Source of the DNA: Microcoleus sp036704825
GTDB taxonomy: Bacteria > Cyanobacteriota > Cyanobacteriia > Cyanobacteriales > Microcoleaceae
Assembly: GCA_036704825.1 (NCBI GenBank)
Contig: JAUBSN010000027.1
Coordinates: forward strand, 1-64,000
Length of the DNA: 64,000 nucleotides
Direction: 5' to 3'
Of the stretch, positions 36,911-46,315 are shown one piece after another; within the stretch, counting starts at the first letter, position 1, and every line of letters begins with the position of its first letter. The notes below the pieces were generated by a model, which worked only from the letters and a program-made list of their open reading frames with translations, did not search any database and was not told the DNA's origin. A program made the position numbers and the translations under genes.

Positions 36911-37170
36911 TTGGGGTGTGCGGTGCAATTTCCATGCGATCGGCGCGCTTTGATGTCAGGTTCAAGCGTGGCTTTTAACTAAATCACTGCTACTCATTAC
37001 TACTGCTTTTATCTTACCCTTTTTGCAGTCCCATCACCTAAAAATTGCTGTCACTTCCGCAGTTTAGATAAAACGAATCGCCCTTTTATCCATATCCGTT
37101 CATCGTGGCACGGGCGTCTCGCCCGTGCTTCCGAATCGGGTCAAAAAGAGCGATCGCCCTCCCAAACAAA

Positions 37171-40100
37171 CTATCCCTCATCCTCCGACTTTACAGGAGG
37201 ACGCCCAGAAATCACAATAAATCCCACAGACTCAAGAGTCATGTGCGGGCGGCGAATACCAGCTAAAACCGCTTCACTCAACAAACTTTCCGTGCTGATT
37301 TCCTCAGCCAAAACCGATGCTAAAACTTGTTCCGATGTAGAAAGTCGATGCAAGCGCAACTGCAATTGATTCACCCGGTTTTCGAGTTGGATAGCAGCAG
37401 TGACAGCGAAACTATTGCACATTTCCACAAAAGCCGATCGCCCGCGCAGCAATTCCTCCGATACCACCCGTCCCTTTTGGCAAAAATCATCCCATTCTAG
37501 CGGATCGACAAAACTGTCAAGCAGCGACGTGCGATTTTTCGACAAATTGTAATCCCGGTTCGGCCCGCCTTTCCCCTTATAAGCCCGCTGCAAAATCGCT
37601 AGAGTTTCCGCATCTTCCACCAGTGACATTTCTTCGCTGCGAGCATCTACAAACACAGTTTCAAAAGTTGGGATAAACAGAGAATCAGCGCGGCGCTGCA
37701 AAGCTTTCAAGTTGTAATTTTCGATGTTTTGTGCTTGCAAAACTTGCTCGGCCGGCTGCACGTCAGTCTGGATGGAATAATTAAACTGGAAGCCGAACCA
37801 CTCCTTCCCGGGTTCCGCATCCCAACTTTCATCATGCCGCCACATGGCAAAAGCTTGACCGCGATCGTCCCAGCGAATATAAGAGCCAAGTGCATCGATC
37901 AATCCCTCACCAATGCGGTAAAGAGCGACATCTGTATTCTGATGAGCAATCCGGCGATTGTAACTGCCATATTGCTGGCAATAAGGAATCAATCTGGTTG
38001 TCAAATCGTTTGAGGGAATCAACGTTTTTTGAGTAGGTTGATAGCGCAGCAACCCCGATATACTGGGATGTTCGATTTGTTTGAAGTGAAGGGCTTGGCA
38101 CAGCCAACCTTCAGTAGCCCGCTGCATTTCTTTATGCTTAGCATCGCAGTTGTCGAGAGATTCAAAATACTGAGATGCACTGTCATCAAGAGTATCAATT
38201 TCATCGAGAACGTACTGTTCGTCGATTTTAATTTTCTCTTGTTCGATTTCAGTTTGAATCGCTTCAATTTCGCTGGATAAGCCCTTGCCTCCCTCAGCAA
38301 ACAACTTTTCTTCAAGTTTGAGAAGTTTTTCCTCAGCATAAAACTGAAGGCTGGCAATAGATTTGTTGAAGATATCAAACCCATCTTTTAAAACTTGAAA
38401 CCAAGCTTCGTGGGGACTCTCCGGCAAATCCGCGCCTGCAAACAAACAAAATTGCACTCCCATTTTGCTGCCAATGCGATCGACTCTGCCGAGTCTTTGT
38501 TCTAACTGATGGGGAAACCACGGCAAATCGAAGTGAATTAACCAATCTGTCAATTGCAGATTTACCCCTACTTCCGCCGATCGATCGCACACTAAGATAA
38601 AACAATGAGGCTGTGTCTTAAATCGCTTGACATTCGCCTCAACATCATCAGCCGATTTGCTCGTGTCATGGCTGGCGATCGCATTTTTACCAAAGATTTT
38701 CGCTAAATTTTCCGCAATCTCTTTACAAGTTGCCGTAAAACTGGTAAAAATCACAATTTTCGGGAAACGCTCGCCCGGAATCGGCCGTTTAATTTGCTGT
38801 TGAATTCTCGACAGCAAATCGCGAGGATTGCTGTGATACTCGCGCGGAACCTTCAAAGCAACTGCCAGAAATCGGAGAATGGCGATTCGCAACAAACTCA
38901 GTCGGTCGAGTCCTTCCTGGGGCTTTTCCAGGGTGTTGAGCAAGGTTTCCAGCATTTCCTTTTCTTCGGGAAACAGCGCCGTTTTGGTCAAAATTGCCGT
39001 GTCATTTTGTCCGAAGTCGCGATCGAGTTCTGGAGTCGATTTTTTCTGCAAGCGAGCTTTGACAACCCGTTCTAAAACACTCAGCCAAGTACCGGAAGCG
39101 CGGAAAAACAGCAGAAAAATTCTCTGATATTCGCTCGACTTGGGAGCGACTGTGCGCCATTTATCGAGTACGGTTTGAATTTCCGCCCACTGTTCGTCAT
39201 TCAGGTCGTACTCGGTCTTGGGGACAGCATCTCGATCGAAAATCACATCTTCGACCGCATCCCGGCGGTTGCGAAGGAGGCGGCGGTGCAGGCGGTAGGT
39301 ATCGCTAACATGAGTGCGAATCGTTCGGACAAGGCGAGCCTGTTCTGCGGTTTTTTTAGTTTTCAAACAACTTTCTAACTCTGTTGCTAATCCGATTAAA
39401 TAATCATCTTTGGCAAAAATAGTGCGGAGTTGAGCGAGTGTTGTTTGCAAAACAGCAGGCTGGGAATTTTCTCGAAAATCTAGCAAGGCGCGACCGATTT
39501 CTTGACGGTTTTTCACCTGTTCTTTGAAGCTTTCCAGGTCATCAAGACGGTAAGTTGTCGGGTCTAGCAAGTGCAGCATTGTTAGAAAATCTTGCTCGCG
39601 GCCGAGAACTGGCGTTGCAGATAATAACAATACATTTTTACTTTTTTGAGCTAGTTTCTGACAAAGTTCAAAGGACTGCTGCTGAGCGCGATCGCTCGAA
39701 TGTGCCATTGCCGCCACATCATGCGCTTCATCAACAATCAGAAAATCCAGGTTGGCGTTGCGGCTAATTTGATTGATGTCGCTAACAGCAACAAGCTGCA
39801 CTCGGTCAGCAAAATGAGACAAATAGAATTTATTTTCCAACTCCTGCAGCCACTGTTCGAGCAGGTATTTCGGAACCAGTACCACAGCGCGTCCGGTGGG
39901 TTCATCTAGCAGAAATTGGCGGAGAATTGTCCCGGCTTCTACTGTTTTTCCCAGTCCCGGTTCGTCTGCCAATAAATAGCGCACGATTGGGTCTTCTAGG
40001 ACGCGCCGGACGACTTCAACTTGGTGCGGATAGAGGTCTATGTTAGCAGAAATTAAACCGGTCATGCCGCGGCTGACTGCCCGCTGTTCGATCGCAGATT

Positions 40101-40506
40101 GAACGAATGCCAATCGGCGATCGTGAAAATACGGTGTTTCTTGGCCTTTGACTGCTAAAATGTCGATCGGATCGGCGATCGGGATATTGCAGCGAACGTA
40201 CAGTTCGGTTTCAACAGCTTGCAAACTTTGGCTGTCGGGCAGGTCAATTTCGTACTCTAATTTATCTTCATCCCAGTCATAAACTCGCCCGATAATCCAT
40301 CTTTCCTGAGTTGTACTCCAGAGGTAGCAGCGGGTTTGGCGCTGAAGTCTGGCTTCTTGCAGCAAACCCAAGGGTACAGTTTTGCGGATGCGGTTTTTAA
40401 CTGAGCAAAAATATTCAACTACGGCATCGGTACGCGATACCTCGACAACTTTTCCGACTCCCAAATCGTTTCGGGGCGATCGCACTAACGAACCAACATC
40501 AATCAT
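37171..40506 (-). CDS. Large SNF2/RapA-like helicase (DpdE-like)
   Basis: About 1111 residues. The start is placed at the ATG at 40506 (MIDVGSLVRSP), because the preceding 34 residues of open frame have no family look. An N-terminal Tudor/SH3-like region (GVGKVVEVSRTDAVVEYF) precedes a superfamily 2 motor: Walker A DEPGLGKTVEAG, the DEAH box LIVDEAHD, LLSATPV, then a C-lobe with IVIFTSF and QRLGRVDRIG. A long C-terminal region has no recognised domain. RapA recycles RNA polymerase; DpdE-type and DISARM-type SNF2 proteins work in phage defence. No defence partner genes are adjacent. Confidence 0.82.
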   Translation of the reverse strand: MIDVGSLVRSPRNDLGVGKVVEVSRTDAVVEYFCSVKNRIRKTVPLGLLQEARLQRQTRCYLWSTTQERWIIGRVYDWDEDKLEYEIDLPDSQSLQAVETELYVRCNIPIADPIDILAVKGQETPYFHDRRLAFVQSAIEQRAVSRGMTGLISANIDLYPHQVEVVRRVLEDPIVRYLLADEPGLGKTVEAGTILRQFLLDEPTGRAVVLVPKYLLEQWLQELENKFYLSHFADRVQLVAVSDINQISRNANLDFLIVDEAHDVAAMAHSSDRAQQQSFELCQKLAQKSKNVLLLSATPVLGREQDFLTMLHLLDPTTYRLDDLESFKEQVKNRQEIGRALLDFRENSQPAVLQTTLAQLRTIFAKDDYLIGLATELESCLKTKKTAEQARLVRTIRTHVSDTYRLHRRLLRNRRDAVEDVIFDRDAVPKTEYDLNDEQWAEIQTVLDKWRTVAPKSSEYQRIFLLFFRASGTWLSVLERVVKARLQKKSTPELDRDFGQNDTAILTKTALFPEEKEMLETLLNTLEKPQEGLDRLSLLRIAILRFLAVALKVPREYHSNPRDLLSRIQQQIKRPIPGERFPKIVIFTSFTATCKEIAENLAKIFGKNAIASHDTSKSADDVEANVKRFKTQPHCFILVCDRSAEVGVNLQLTDWLIHFDLPWFPHQLEQRLGRVDRIGSKMGVQFCLFAGADLPESPHEAWFQVLKDGFDIFNKSIASLQFYAEEKLLKLEEKLFAEGGKGLSSEIEAIQTEIEQEKIKIDEQYVLDEIDTLDDSASQYFESLDNCDAKHKEMQRATEGWLCQALHFKQIEHPSISGLLRYQPTQKTLIPSNDLTTRLIPYCQQYGSYNRRIAHQNTDVALYRIGEGLIDALGSYIRWDDRGQAFAMWRHDESWDAEPGKEWFGFQFNYSIQTDVQPAEQVLQAQNIENYNLKALQRRADSLFIPTFETVFVDARSEEMSLVEDAETLAILQRAYKGKGGPNRDYNLSKNRTSLLDSFVDPLEWDDFCQKGRVVSEELLRGRSAFVEMCNSFAVTAAIQLENRVNQLQLRLHRLSTSEQVLASVLAEEISTESLLSEAVLAGIRRPHMTLESVGFIVISGRPPVKSEDEG

Positions 40507-40701
40507 AATTTCAGCCTGACAACACTTACTAGAATACAGTAACGCCTGAGCGACTAGGATAACATTGCATCTGAGACTTGTTACATAAATATTTGATTGA
40601 TACGTCAACCGCAGATTTCAGGCAGATTAACACAGATAAACGCAGATAATTTTAAGAACTGAGAGCGAATGAGAGCAATCTTGTCTCTTGATTGCGTATA
40701 A

Positions 40702-41358
40702 TTACAATCGCCCAAAAACAACGCCTGCATTCCCAGATTCCCATTTCGCGTATTTCTGCATAACACTAGCGTACATTTCTGAGTCTGTAAACCCTGTTAA
40801 CCAAGCTTGTAGCTGCGGCCAAGGCTGTTGGTTGAACCAACCTTTATCTGTATGAGCAAATTGACGGACAAAAGGTGCGATCGCCATATCAGCCAATGCT
40901 ACATTGTTACCAAATAAATATTTAGTGGCGCTTAACTGTGAGTTGAGTTTTTCCAGAAATAAAGCACCTTCATCACGATGTACTCGGGCATCAACACCGG
41001 GATAGCGATCGGGGTACTTATAACGGTCAAGATGATATTTAAATCTATCATCAAATAGAGCGATTAGTTCCAGCATTTCTGCAAGAGAACCTTGCTGCGG
41101 CATCAACCATTTTTCAGGATCGTGCTGTCTCAATGCCCACAGCATGATATCGATACTTTGATCGAGTACCCGCCCGTCAACATCAATCAATATTGGTACT
41201 GTACCTTTGGCAGATACTTCCAACATCTCTGGTGGTTTGTCTCGCAAAACAATTTCCCGCAACTCACACACCCGATTGCTAACCATCAGGGCCAAGCGCG
41301 CCCGCATAGCATAGGGACAGCGGCGAAAGGAATACAAAATCGGGTATGTTGCTGACAT
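40702..41358 (-). CDS. Glutathione S-transferase family protein
   Basis: A 218-residue GST with an N-terminal thioredoxin-like domain (FRRCPYAMRARLAL carrying the CPYxxR motif, GTVPILIDVDGRVLDQSIDIM) and a helical C-terminal domain (NNVALADMAIAPFVRQFAHTD). The ATG at 41358 gives the usual short N terminus; an ATG 7 codons upstream lies in the tandem repeat. The CPY motif suggests glutaredoxin-like thiol chemistry. The substrate is unknown. Confidence 0.88.
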   Translation of the reverse strand: MSATYPILYSFRRCPYAMRARLALMVSNRVCELREIVLRDKPPEMLEVSAKGTVPILIDVDGRVLDQSIDIMLWALRQHDPEKWLMPQQGSLAEMLELIALFDDRFKYHLDRYKYPDRYPGVDARVHRDEGALFLEKLNSQLSATKYLFGNNVALADMAIAPFVRQFAHTDKGWFNQQPWPQLQAWLTGFTDSEMYASVMQKYAKWESGNAGVVFGRL

Positions 41359-41365
41359 ATAGGAG

Positions 41366-41528
41366 AAGTCATTAGTCATTAGTCATTAGTCATTAGTCAT
41401 TAGTCATCAGTCATCAGTCATCAGTCATTAGTCATTAGTCATTAGTCATCAGTCATCAGTCATTAGTCATTAGTCATCAGTCATTAGTCATCAGTCATTA
41501 GTCATCAGTCATCAGTCATTAGTCATCA
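41366..41528. repeat. GTCATTA/GTCATCA heptanucleotide tandem repeat
   Basis: About 23 heptamer copies start 8 bp upstream of the GST start codon, so any GST promoter must lie within or beyond the array. It is the same family as 1720-1819. Confidence 0.95.
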
Positions 41529-41554
41529 GGAAGAAGGAAGGCTTTAGAGTCAGA

Positions 41555-41733
41555 AACCGGGTTTATTCCCAAATTTCTCGCCGCCGAACCAGATTTTTCA
41601 GAGAAACCCGGTTTCTTTGAAAAACGCGCTCATACTAATTGAGTCAAAAACCGTTTTTCTGACGCAATTTCACGTCGCCAAACCAAATTTTTCAGAGAAA
41701 TCCGGTTTCTTTTGAGAAACGCGATCGTACTAA
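41555..41733. repeat. Two degenerate copies of an AACCGGTTTCT-type repeat
   Basis: A block running from CGCCGAACCAGATTTTTCAGAG through CCCGGTTTCTT to GCTCATACTAATT is repeated about 94 bp on with changes (CCAAACCAAATTTTTCAGAG, TCCGGTTTCTT, GATCGTACTAATT). They fill the space before trhO's stop codon. Confidence 0.8.
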
Positions 41734-42681
41734 TTAATCGATCGCACCCTCTACTTTTTCCTTCGCATCGTAGCGCGCGCCTATATGTACTTGATTGCGA
41801 CGCTTAGCAAGCTCAATCTGACGTTGACGTTCAGATAAAGCTTGTTTTTTGGTTTCTGTTTTGGAGTCATGACAATGAGGGCAACTCACACCAAGTACAA
41901 ATAATTCAGAAGCCTTATCTTCCTGACTAATCGGGTGACGACAACCGCGACAAAGTTCATAGTTTCCCGGCTTTAACCCCTGACCGACAGAAACCCGTTC
42001 ATCAAAGACAAAACATTCACCTTCCCAGCGACTTTCTGCTTCCGGCACCGTTTCCAAATATTTTAAAATTCCGCCTTCGAGATGATAGACTTCCTCAAAA
42101 CCTTGAGTACGCAAAAAAGCAGTCGATTTCTCGCAGCGAATACCACCCGTGCAAAACATTGCCACCTTGGGTTTATTGCGTAAAGCAGTTTCCCGCAGCA
42201 CCCATTCCGGTAACTCAGAAAAGCTTTTTGTTTTGGGATTAATAGCGCCTTCAAAAGTACCCATAGATACCTCAAAATCGTTACGCACATCAACCACGAC
42301 AACATCGGGATCGTCAAGCAGCTTATTCCACTCATCAGGCTTGACATATTTGCCAGCCATCAGGCGGGGATTAATGTCCGGTACTCCCATCGTGACGATT
42401 TCGCGCTTCAAGCGTATTTTCAGGCGGTAAAAAGGTGCTTTTTCCGAGAAAGATTCCTTGTGTACCATATCCGCAAAACGCGGGTCACTACGCAAGAATG
42501 CCAGCACTGCGTGCACGCCCTCGGACGCGCCGGCAATCGTGCCATTAATGCCTTCAGAAGCCAGCAAGATAGTGCCTTTGACGTTGTTTTTGTTGCAACA
42601 ATCGACTAGCGGTGCTTTCAGGTCAGCAAAATCAGGTAGTTCAACGAACTTATATAAAGCAGCAGTTAAGAAATCAGCCAT
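41734..42681 (-). CDS. trhO: tRNA uridine(34) hydroxylase TrhO (YceA)
   Basis: A 315-residue TrhO. An N-terminal domain (TILLASEGINGTIAG) is followed by a rhodanese domain (VVVDVRNDFEVSMGTFEGA) with catalytic Cys in AMFCTGGIRCEKSTAFL, then a C-terminal Cys-rich region (YELCRGCRHPIS, GVSCPHCHD) that may bind metal. TrhO makes 5-hydroxyuridine at the tRNA wobble position using oxygen. Length and motifs match the family throughout. It is a single gene. Confidence 0.95.
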   Translation of the reverse strand: MADFLTAALYKFVELPDFADLKAPLVDCCNKNNVKGTILLASEGINGTIAGASEGVHAVLAFLRSDPRFADMVHKESFSEKAPFYRLKIRLKREIVTMGVPDINPRLMAGKYVKPDEWNKLLDDPDVVVVDVRNDFEVSMGTFEGAINPKTKSFSELPEWVLRETALRNKPKVAMFCTGGIRCEKSTAFLRTQGFEEVYHLEGGILKYLETVPEAESRWEGECFVFDERVSVGQGLKPGNYELCRGCRHPISQEDKASELFVLGVSCPHCHDSKTETKKQALSERQRQIELAKRRNQVHIGARYDAKEKVEGAID

Positions 42682-42735
42682 AGATTGAATTTATAGCACT
42701 AATTAATTTTCATAATTCTATGAAAATTCAGTCAC

Positions 42736-42775
42736 AGCGGACGGTGGGACTCGAACCTACGACGTTCAGCATGGA
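42736..42775 (-). tRNA. 3' half of a tRNA-Gly (likely attachment-site remnant)
   Basis: Read on the minus strand, a fragment begins in an anticodon loop (CTTCCAT, anticodon TCC), then has the 3' anticodon strand GCTGA, variable loop ACGTC, T arm GTAGG-TTCGAGT-CCCAC, the acceptor strand CGTCCGC and discriminator T, which is typical of tRNA-Gly. The 5' half is absent: upstream bases cannot form the anticodon, D or acceptor stems. Such 3' halves mark integration sites of tRNA-targeting elements; an integrase fragment lies 110 bp away. Confidence 0.75.
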
Positions 42776-42883
42776 AGCAGTAAGTACGACTCAGGGAACC
42801 TGATACTGGCAAAGGGTTACATCCTCTGCACAGATTTTTGTCTCCAATTTTGTCTCCAATTTGCCAAAATTGTCCTGTCCCTT

Positions 42884-43260
42884 TTGAGATTTTACCATGA
42901 CCCATCCCTTAGTAGGGCTAAAAAAAGAGCCGTAGTTGTCCAGACTCGCAGTGGTAGGTTGCGCTTGCCGTTGCCCCGCCAGATTTACGGGGGCGATGGT
43001 AAATACCTGTACCTGAACCTGTCTGACAGCCCTAAAAACTGGGAACTGGCACAAGCCAAAGCCCAACTGATTGAATCTGATATCAAGTTCGATCGTTTTG
43101 ACCCTACACTCAACAAATACAAACCGCAAACTCACTTGACTGTTATTGAGACTGTCAAGCTCAAACCCTAACAGATTTTGACTCAGTTGTTTCAGAGTTA
43201 TTTAGAATTCAAAAAAACCTGCTGTCGAACCCAGGGTAATAGCATCTCAATCACGCTGGA
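42884..43260 (+). pseudogene. Truncated tyrosine integrase (N-terminal arm-binding part)
   Basis: Residues such as GRLRLPLPRQIYGGDGKYLY, then LSDSPKNWELAQAKAQLIES and DIKFDRFDPTLNKYKP match the N-terminal arm-DNA-binding region of cyanobacterial phage-type integrases. A frame change at about 43171 leads into LTQLFQSYLEFKK, the start of the core-binding domain, after which similarity ends. The catalytic tyrosine recombinase domain is missing. With the adjacent tRNA-Gly fragment it is a scar of an integrated element. Confidence 0.65.
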
Positions 43261-43285
43261 CAAAAGGACTCAGAAAAATCTAATA

Positions 43286-43389
43286 TATAGCAATCCTTGC
43301 AGGAGTCGTAAAATTTTTACCCCACCCCAACCCTCCCCTTATCAAAGTCCGGGAGTAAGAAATTCACAAATGATGCGAGGATTCCTATA
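43286..43389 (-). mobile_element. MITE-like repeat, copy C
   Basis: A 104-bp element with ends TATAGCAATCC and GGATTCCTATA. Its reverse complement matches copy A (20338) almost throughout, including AAGGGGAGGGTTGGGGTGGG. It sits beside the integrase remnant. Confidence 0.85.
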
Positions 43390-43979
43390 TTGTCAGCCAA
43401 ACAAGAACAAATGTTTCGCGACTGGCATCGGAAACACTTTCTGAAGGTTGTAGCAACCAGAACTTTTTTTAAGAGAATATCTATAAAGTTTGCTTGATAA
43501 ACACCTTTTTAATTAAAGTTTTGATAAAAATGGGGAATATTATTAACTAATATTAAGGACGAGCCAGCGCGAGGTAGATGACACAACACAAAAACAATTC
43601 AATAGCAAGTGTAATTACACTGAAATATTAAGATCGAGATTTTTGATACATATCTGCGATCGGCGGGTCGATCGCGCGGTCAGAAACCGGTTTTTTTGCC
43701 CAAAAGACACGGTTCCTGACCGCAGAAACAGGAAAAAACCCGGTTTCTTTGCTTTTGATGCGTCCAGGACTGTATGCTGTTAGCGATCGCCAAAATTTTT
43801 CGTAACACCCACCCCTTGTATTTTGAAAGAAGTAGATTGCGATTGACCGTTGGGTGGGGGCGGGTTTATTATATTGTCTGCGATCGGCAATTAATTATTG
43901 TTGATGAACCCGCCCCTACAAGTTATTCGTGGCAATCTTTACGCGCGATTCCCGTAGGGAATCGCTTCGCTTCACGTAC
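43390..43979. other. Intergenic region with a hairpin repeat
   Basis: A 590-base gap to cysQ. It holds AAACCGGTTTTTTTGCC-like and ACCCGGTTTCTTTGC elements (about 43683-43752) and a GGGCGGGTTTATTATATT...GAACCCGCCCCTACA hairpin repeat (43852-43920). No gene was found. Confidence 0.75.
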
Positions 43980-44858
43980 TTACTTCAAACTCGCATCTAT
44001 CCCCGCTAAAATCCCCTCAGCTTGCCCGCACAAAGCAGCGTGACAGCAACCGTTACTCGCCAACAATCCCCCCCACTGACTCACATCTCCCCGGTTATAT
44101 TGCAAAGCAGAACCGTCAAAACGAGTAAATCGACCGCCCGCTTCCGTCAAAATTAATTCCGGCGCCGCCAAATCCCAATCTTTCGGCGCCGACTTGCCCG
44201 AAAGCGCAATATAAACATCAGCCTTTTGTTCCACAATTGTCGCAATTTTACAGCCAATACTGCCGACAGCTAGTTGATTTTGACAAGGCAGTTTGTGCAA
44301 TAATTGATTAAAGCGATCGTCCCGGTGACTGCGGCTAGTTACTATAGGTAAATCTGCCACTATATTTCGCGCCGAAACTTGCAATTTTACCGCAGAACCG
44401 TCCCGATTTTCCATAAAAGCACCCGCATCGCGGATTGCGTAATAAATCTTTTGCTGTTCGGGCCAAGCCACAACGGCCAATACCGGTCTTCCCTCGAAGG
44501 CTAAAGCAATGTGAACGGCAAATTCACCTGTCCTGTCAATAAAATCTCGCGTTCCGTCCAAAGGGTCAATAATCCAAACCCAACTTTGAGGTAAGGGAAC
44601 TTGACCGTTGGTTTTCAAATAAGATTTGTAAGTTTCTTCGCTGAGATAGCCAAATTCTGCATTCCCTAAAGCCGACTGCAATTCGTCGAGAATGTAAGAA
44701 TTGACAGCGACATCGGCGGCGGTGACGGGGCCGTCTTTTTTCTCTTGGATGTCGAGGTTAGGAGTGTTGGAGTCCTGCCGATAATAGGATTGTAGGATAT
44801 CTGATGCACTCCAGGCGATCGATCGCGAAATTTCGCTGATTTCTTCGAGAGTTTTCAT
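43980..44858 (-). CDS. cysQ: 3'(2'),5'-bisphosphate nucleotidase / inositol monophosphatase family (CysQ-like)
   Basis: A 292-residue phosphatase of the lithium-sensitive family. Metal-site motifs are LSEET, then WIIDPLDGTRDFIDRTGEFAVHIAL, and KDWDLAAPELILTEAGG. Together with KKDGPVTAADVAVNSYI near residue 40 they favour CysQ, which removes the 3'-phosphate from PAP made during sulfate assimilation, over inositol monophosphatase. It stands alone in its orientation, 97 bp before the cupin gene. The family call is sure; the exact substrate is probable. Confidence 0.87.
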   Translation of the reverse strand: MKTLEEISEISRSIAWSASDILQSYYRQDSNTPNLDIQEKKDGPVTAADVAVNSYILDELQSALGNAEFGYLSEETYKSYLKTNGQVPLPQSWVWIIDPLDGTRDFIDRTGEFAVHIALAFEGRPVLAVVAWPEQQKIYYAIRDAGAFMENRDGSAVKLQVSARNIVADLPIVTSRSHRDDRFNQLLHKLPCQNQLAVGSIGCKIATIVEQKADVYIALSGKSAPKDWDLAAPELILTEAGGRFTRFDGSALQYNRGDVSQWGGLLASNGCCHAALCGQAEGILAGIDASLK

Positions 44859-44955
44859 GAATTTCTTTTTTTTGAACCCCAGATGAACGCAGATGAACGC
44901 GGATTTGAGTAGGGGCGGTACCCCGTGTCCGCCCCTTGGGACTATACATTAGCAA

Positions 44956-46083
44956 TTACCAATTAATATGAGGATATTTCCATTCGTAATAATTGGGAAA
45001 CACAAAGTTAGTAAACGAAACCGAAATACTCACATCCAGCGATTTTACGTGATGCCACCAACCGACAGGAATAAAGATAGCTTCTCCCGGTTCCAAAATT
45101 ACTTCAATAATTTTCGCATCTCTGTAAAGCGGGTATTTGTCATAATCGGGATTTTCGCCGTCAACTTTGCTGAAAACACCGACATGATTGTAAAGTAGAG
45201 GTGTTTGCTGCGGAGAAATCAATTTAATTAGTTTGCGACCAGACACTTGAGCTAAAATTAAATTAACTGGGTCGTGGTGGAGTGGCGTAATCGTGCCTTT
45301 CGGGCCGAACCAAAAGAAAACTCTGCCTTTTGTATCCGTTGGATTTAAGTATTCTGGGAATATTTCAATGTCGTTAAATAGGGGTTTAAATTCCTCTCTT
45401 TCCAGAGTTTTGTTGTTGGCAACCATGTAGTAGTCGTTGCTAGGCCCGCCCTTGACCACCATCTCGACATATTTGCGGAACAAAACAATTTTTTTGTGAT
45501 TTTCTATCTTAATTTCGTAGTTAGGGTCGGAATTGCGGTTGGCTTGAATTTGTACCTCTGCATCGCCGTATTTTTGCTGCAAATACTCCGGCGTCCACAA
45601 CTGCAACGCTTTCCAGTTGTGCATGATATTGGTAATAATTACTGGAGTATTTTTGGAGTAGTAATTTTCTAGAAAATACTCTCGGGAAAGACTGCTTTTG
45701 CGTTCGATTGTGCCAAACTTGGAAGACAGGGCGGCCAATTGATTGTTAATCCTGAGATGCGATTCTAATTTCTGCAATAACTGCACGTAATGGCTGCCTG
45801 CTTGAAAGTAAGGATGAGATGATATTTCTCTAACTTCTGCGGTGGCTGTTTCTGCATCTATGCCGGTATTTATTAGCGCTTGAATGATTTCTTCGTCAGG
45901 TTGATTTAATAATTTGTTGGCCGCCACCCACTGTTTCATATTGTCGGGGACTTCTGGTTTGCTTGGCGCTGCGAGTAGATTGGGCAAGTTTTGCGTCAGC
46001 CATTCTAGATTAACCTGTTGTTGCTCGCTTAGGGTAATCCGCAAAGGGGGAAGGGTGATACTTAGAGGTTGGGTGTCAGGCAT
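44956..46083 (-). CDS. JmjC-type cupin (Cupin_8) putative hydroxylase
   Basis: A 375-residue protein. The C-terminal two thirds form a JmjC-like cupin: NTPVIITNIMHNWKAL, then GTITPLHHDPVNLILAQVSG carrying the iron-binding H-x-D, and AIFIPVGWWHHVKSLDVSISVS carrying the distal His. These residues bind Fe(II) for 2-oxoglutarate-dependent hydroxylation. The N-terminal 100 residues are helical with an EEIIQALINTGIDAETATAEV segment that looks like a small UBA-like helix bundle. The substrate is unknown. Confidence 0.87.
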   Translation of the reverse strand: MPDTQPLSITLPPLRITLSEQQQVNLEWLTQNLPNLLAAPSKPEVPDNMKQWVAANKLLNQPDEEIIQALINTGIDAETATAEVREISSHPYFQAGSHYVQLLQKLESHLRINNQLAALSSKFGTIERKSSLSREYFLENYYSKNTPVIITNIMHNWKALQLWTPEYLQQKYGDAEVQIQANRNSDPNYEIKIENHKKIVLFRKYVEMVVKGGPSNDYYMVANNKTLEREEFKPLFNDIEIFPEYLNPTDTKGRVFFWFGPKGTITPLHHDPVNLILAQVSGRKLIKLISPQQTPLLYNHVGVFSKVDGENPDYDKYPLYRDAKIIEVILEPGEAIFIPVGWWHHVKSLDVSISVSFTNFVFPNYYEWKYPHINW

Positions 46084-46315
46084 GATTCGGCTATGTTGTT
46101 TTGGGAGTGTTTTGTGTGACTTTAACTTGTCTTACTAATATAGCAATTTTGTTAACGAACCGCGAAGGCGCAAAGGGCGCGAAGGAAGAGAAGAGGGAAG
46201 TTCACAAATTTTGTCGAGGTTGCTGTCAGGATTTTAACTCAACAGGTGTTGCCAGTTCAAGTTTTCTAGCTTTGAGCGTTTTTAACCGGATAGTTTGGTT
46301 AATTTTCTTTTAAAA

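Noticed and set aside
37171..40506. Complete Dpd or DISARM defence system
   Set aside because: Only one helicase is present; none of the other genes of those systems is adjacent.
41366..41528. Regular repeat array that could be taken for CRISPR
   Set aside because: The unit is only 7 bases with no unique spacers; it is a heptanucleotide tandem repeat, as at 1720, 17795 and 22305.
42791..43135. Minus-strand open frame opposite the integrase remnant
   Set aside because: The plus strand carries the recognisable integrase pattern; the minus frame has no family features.
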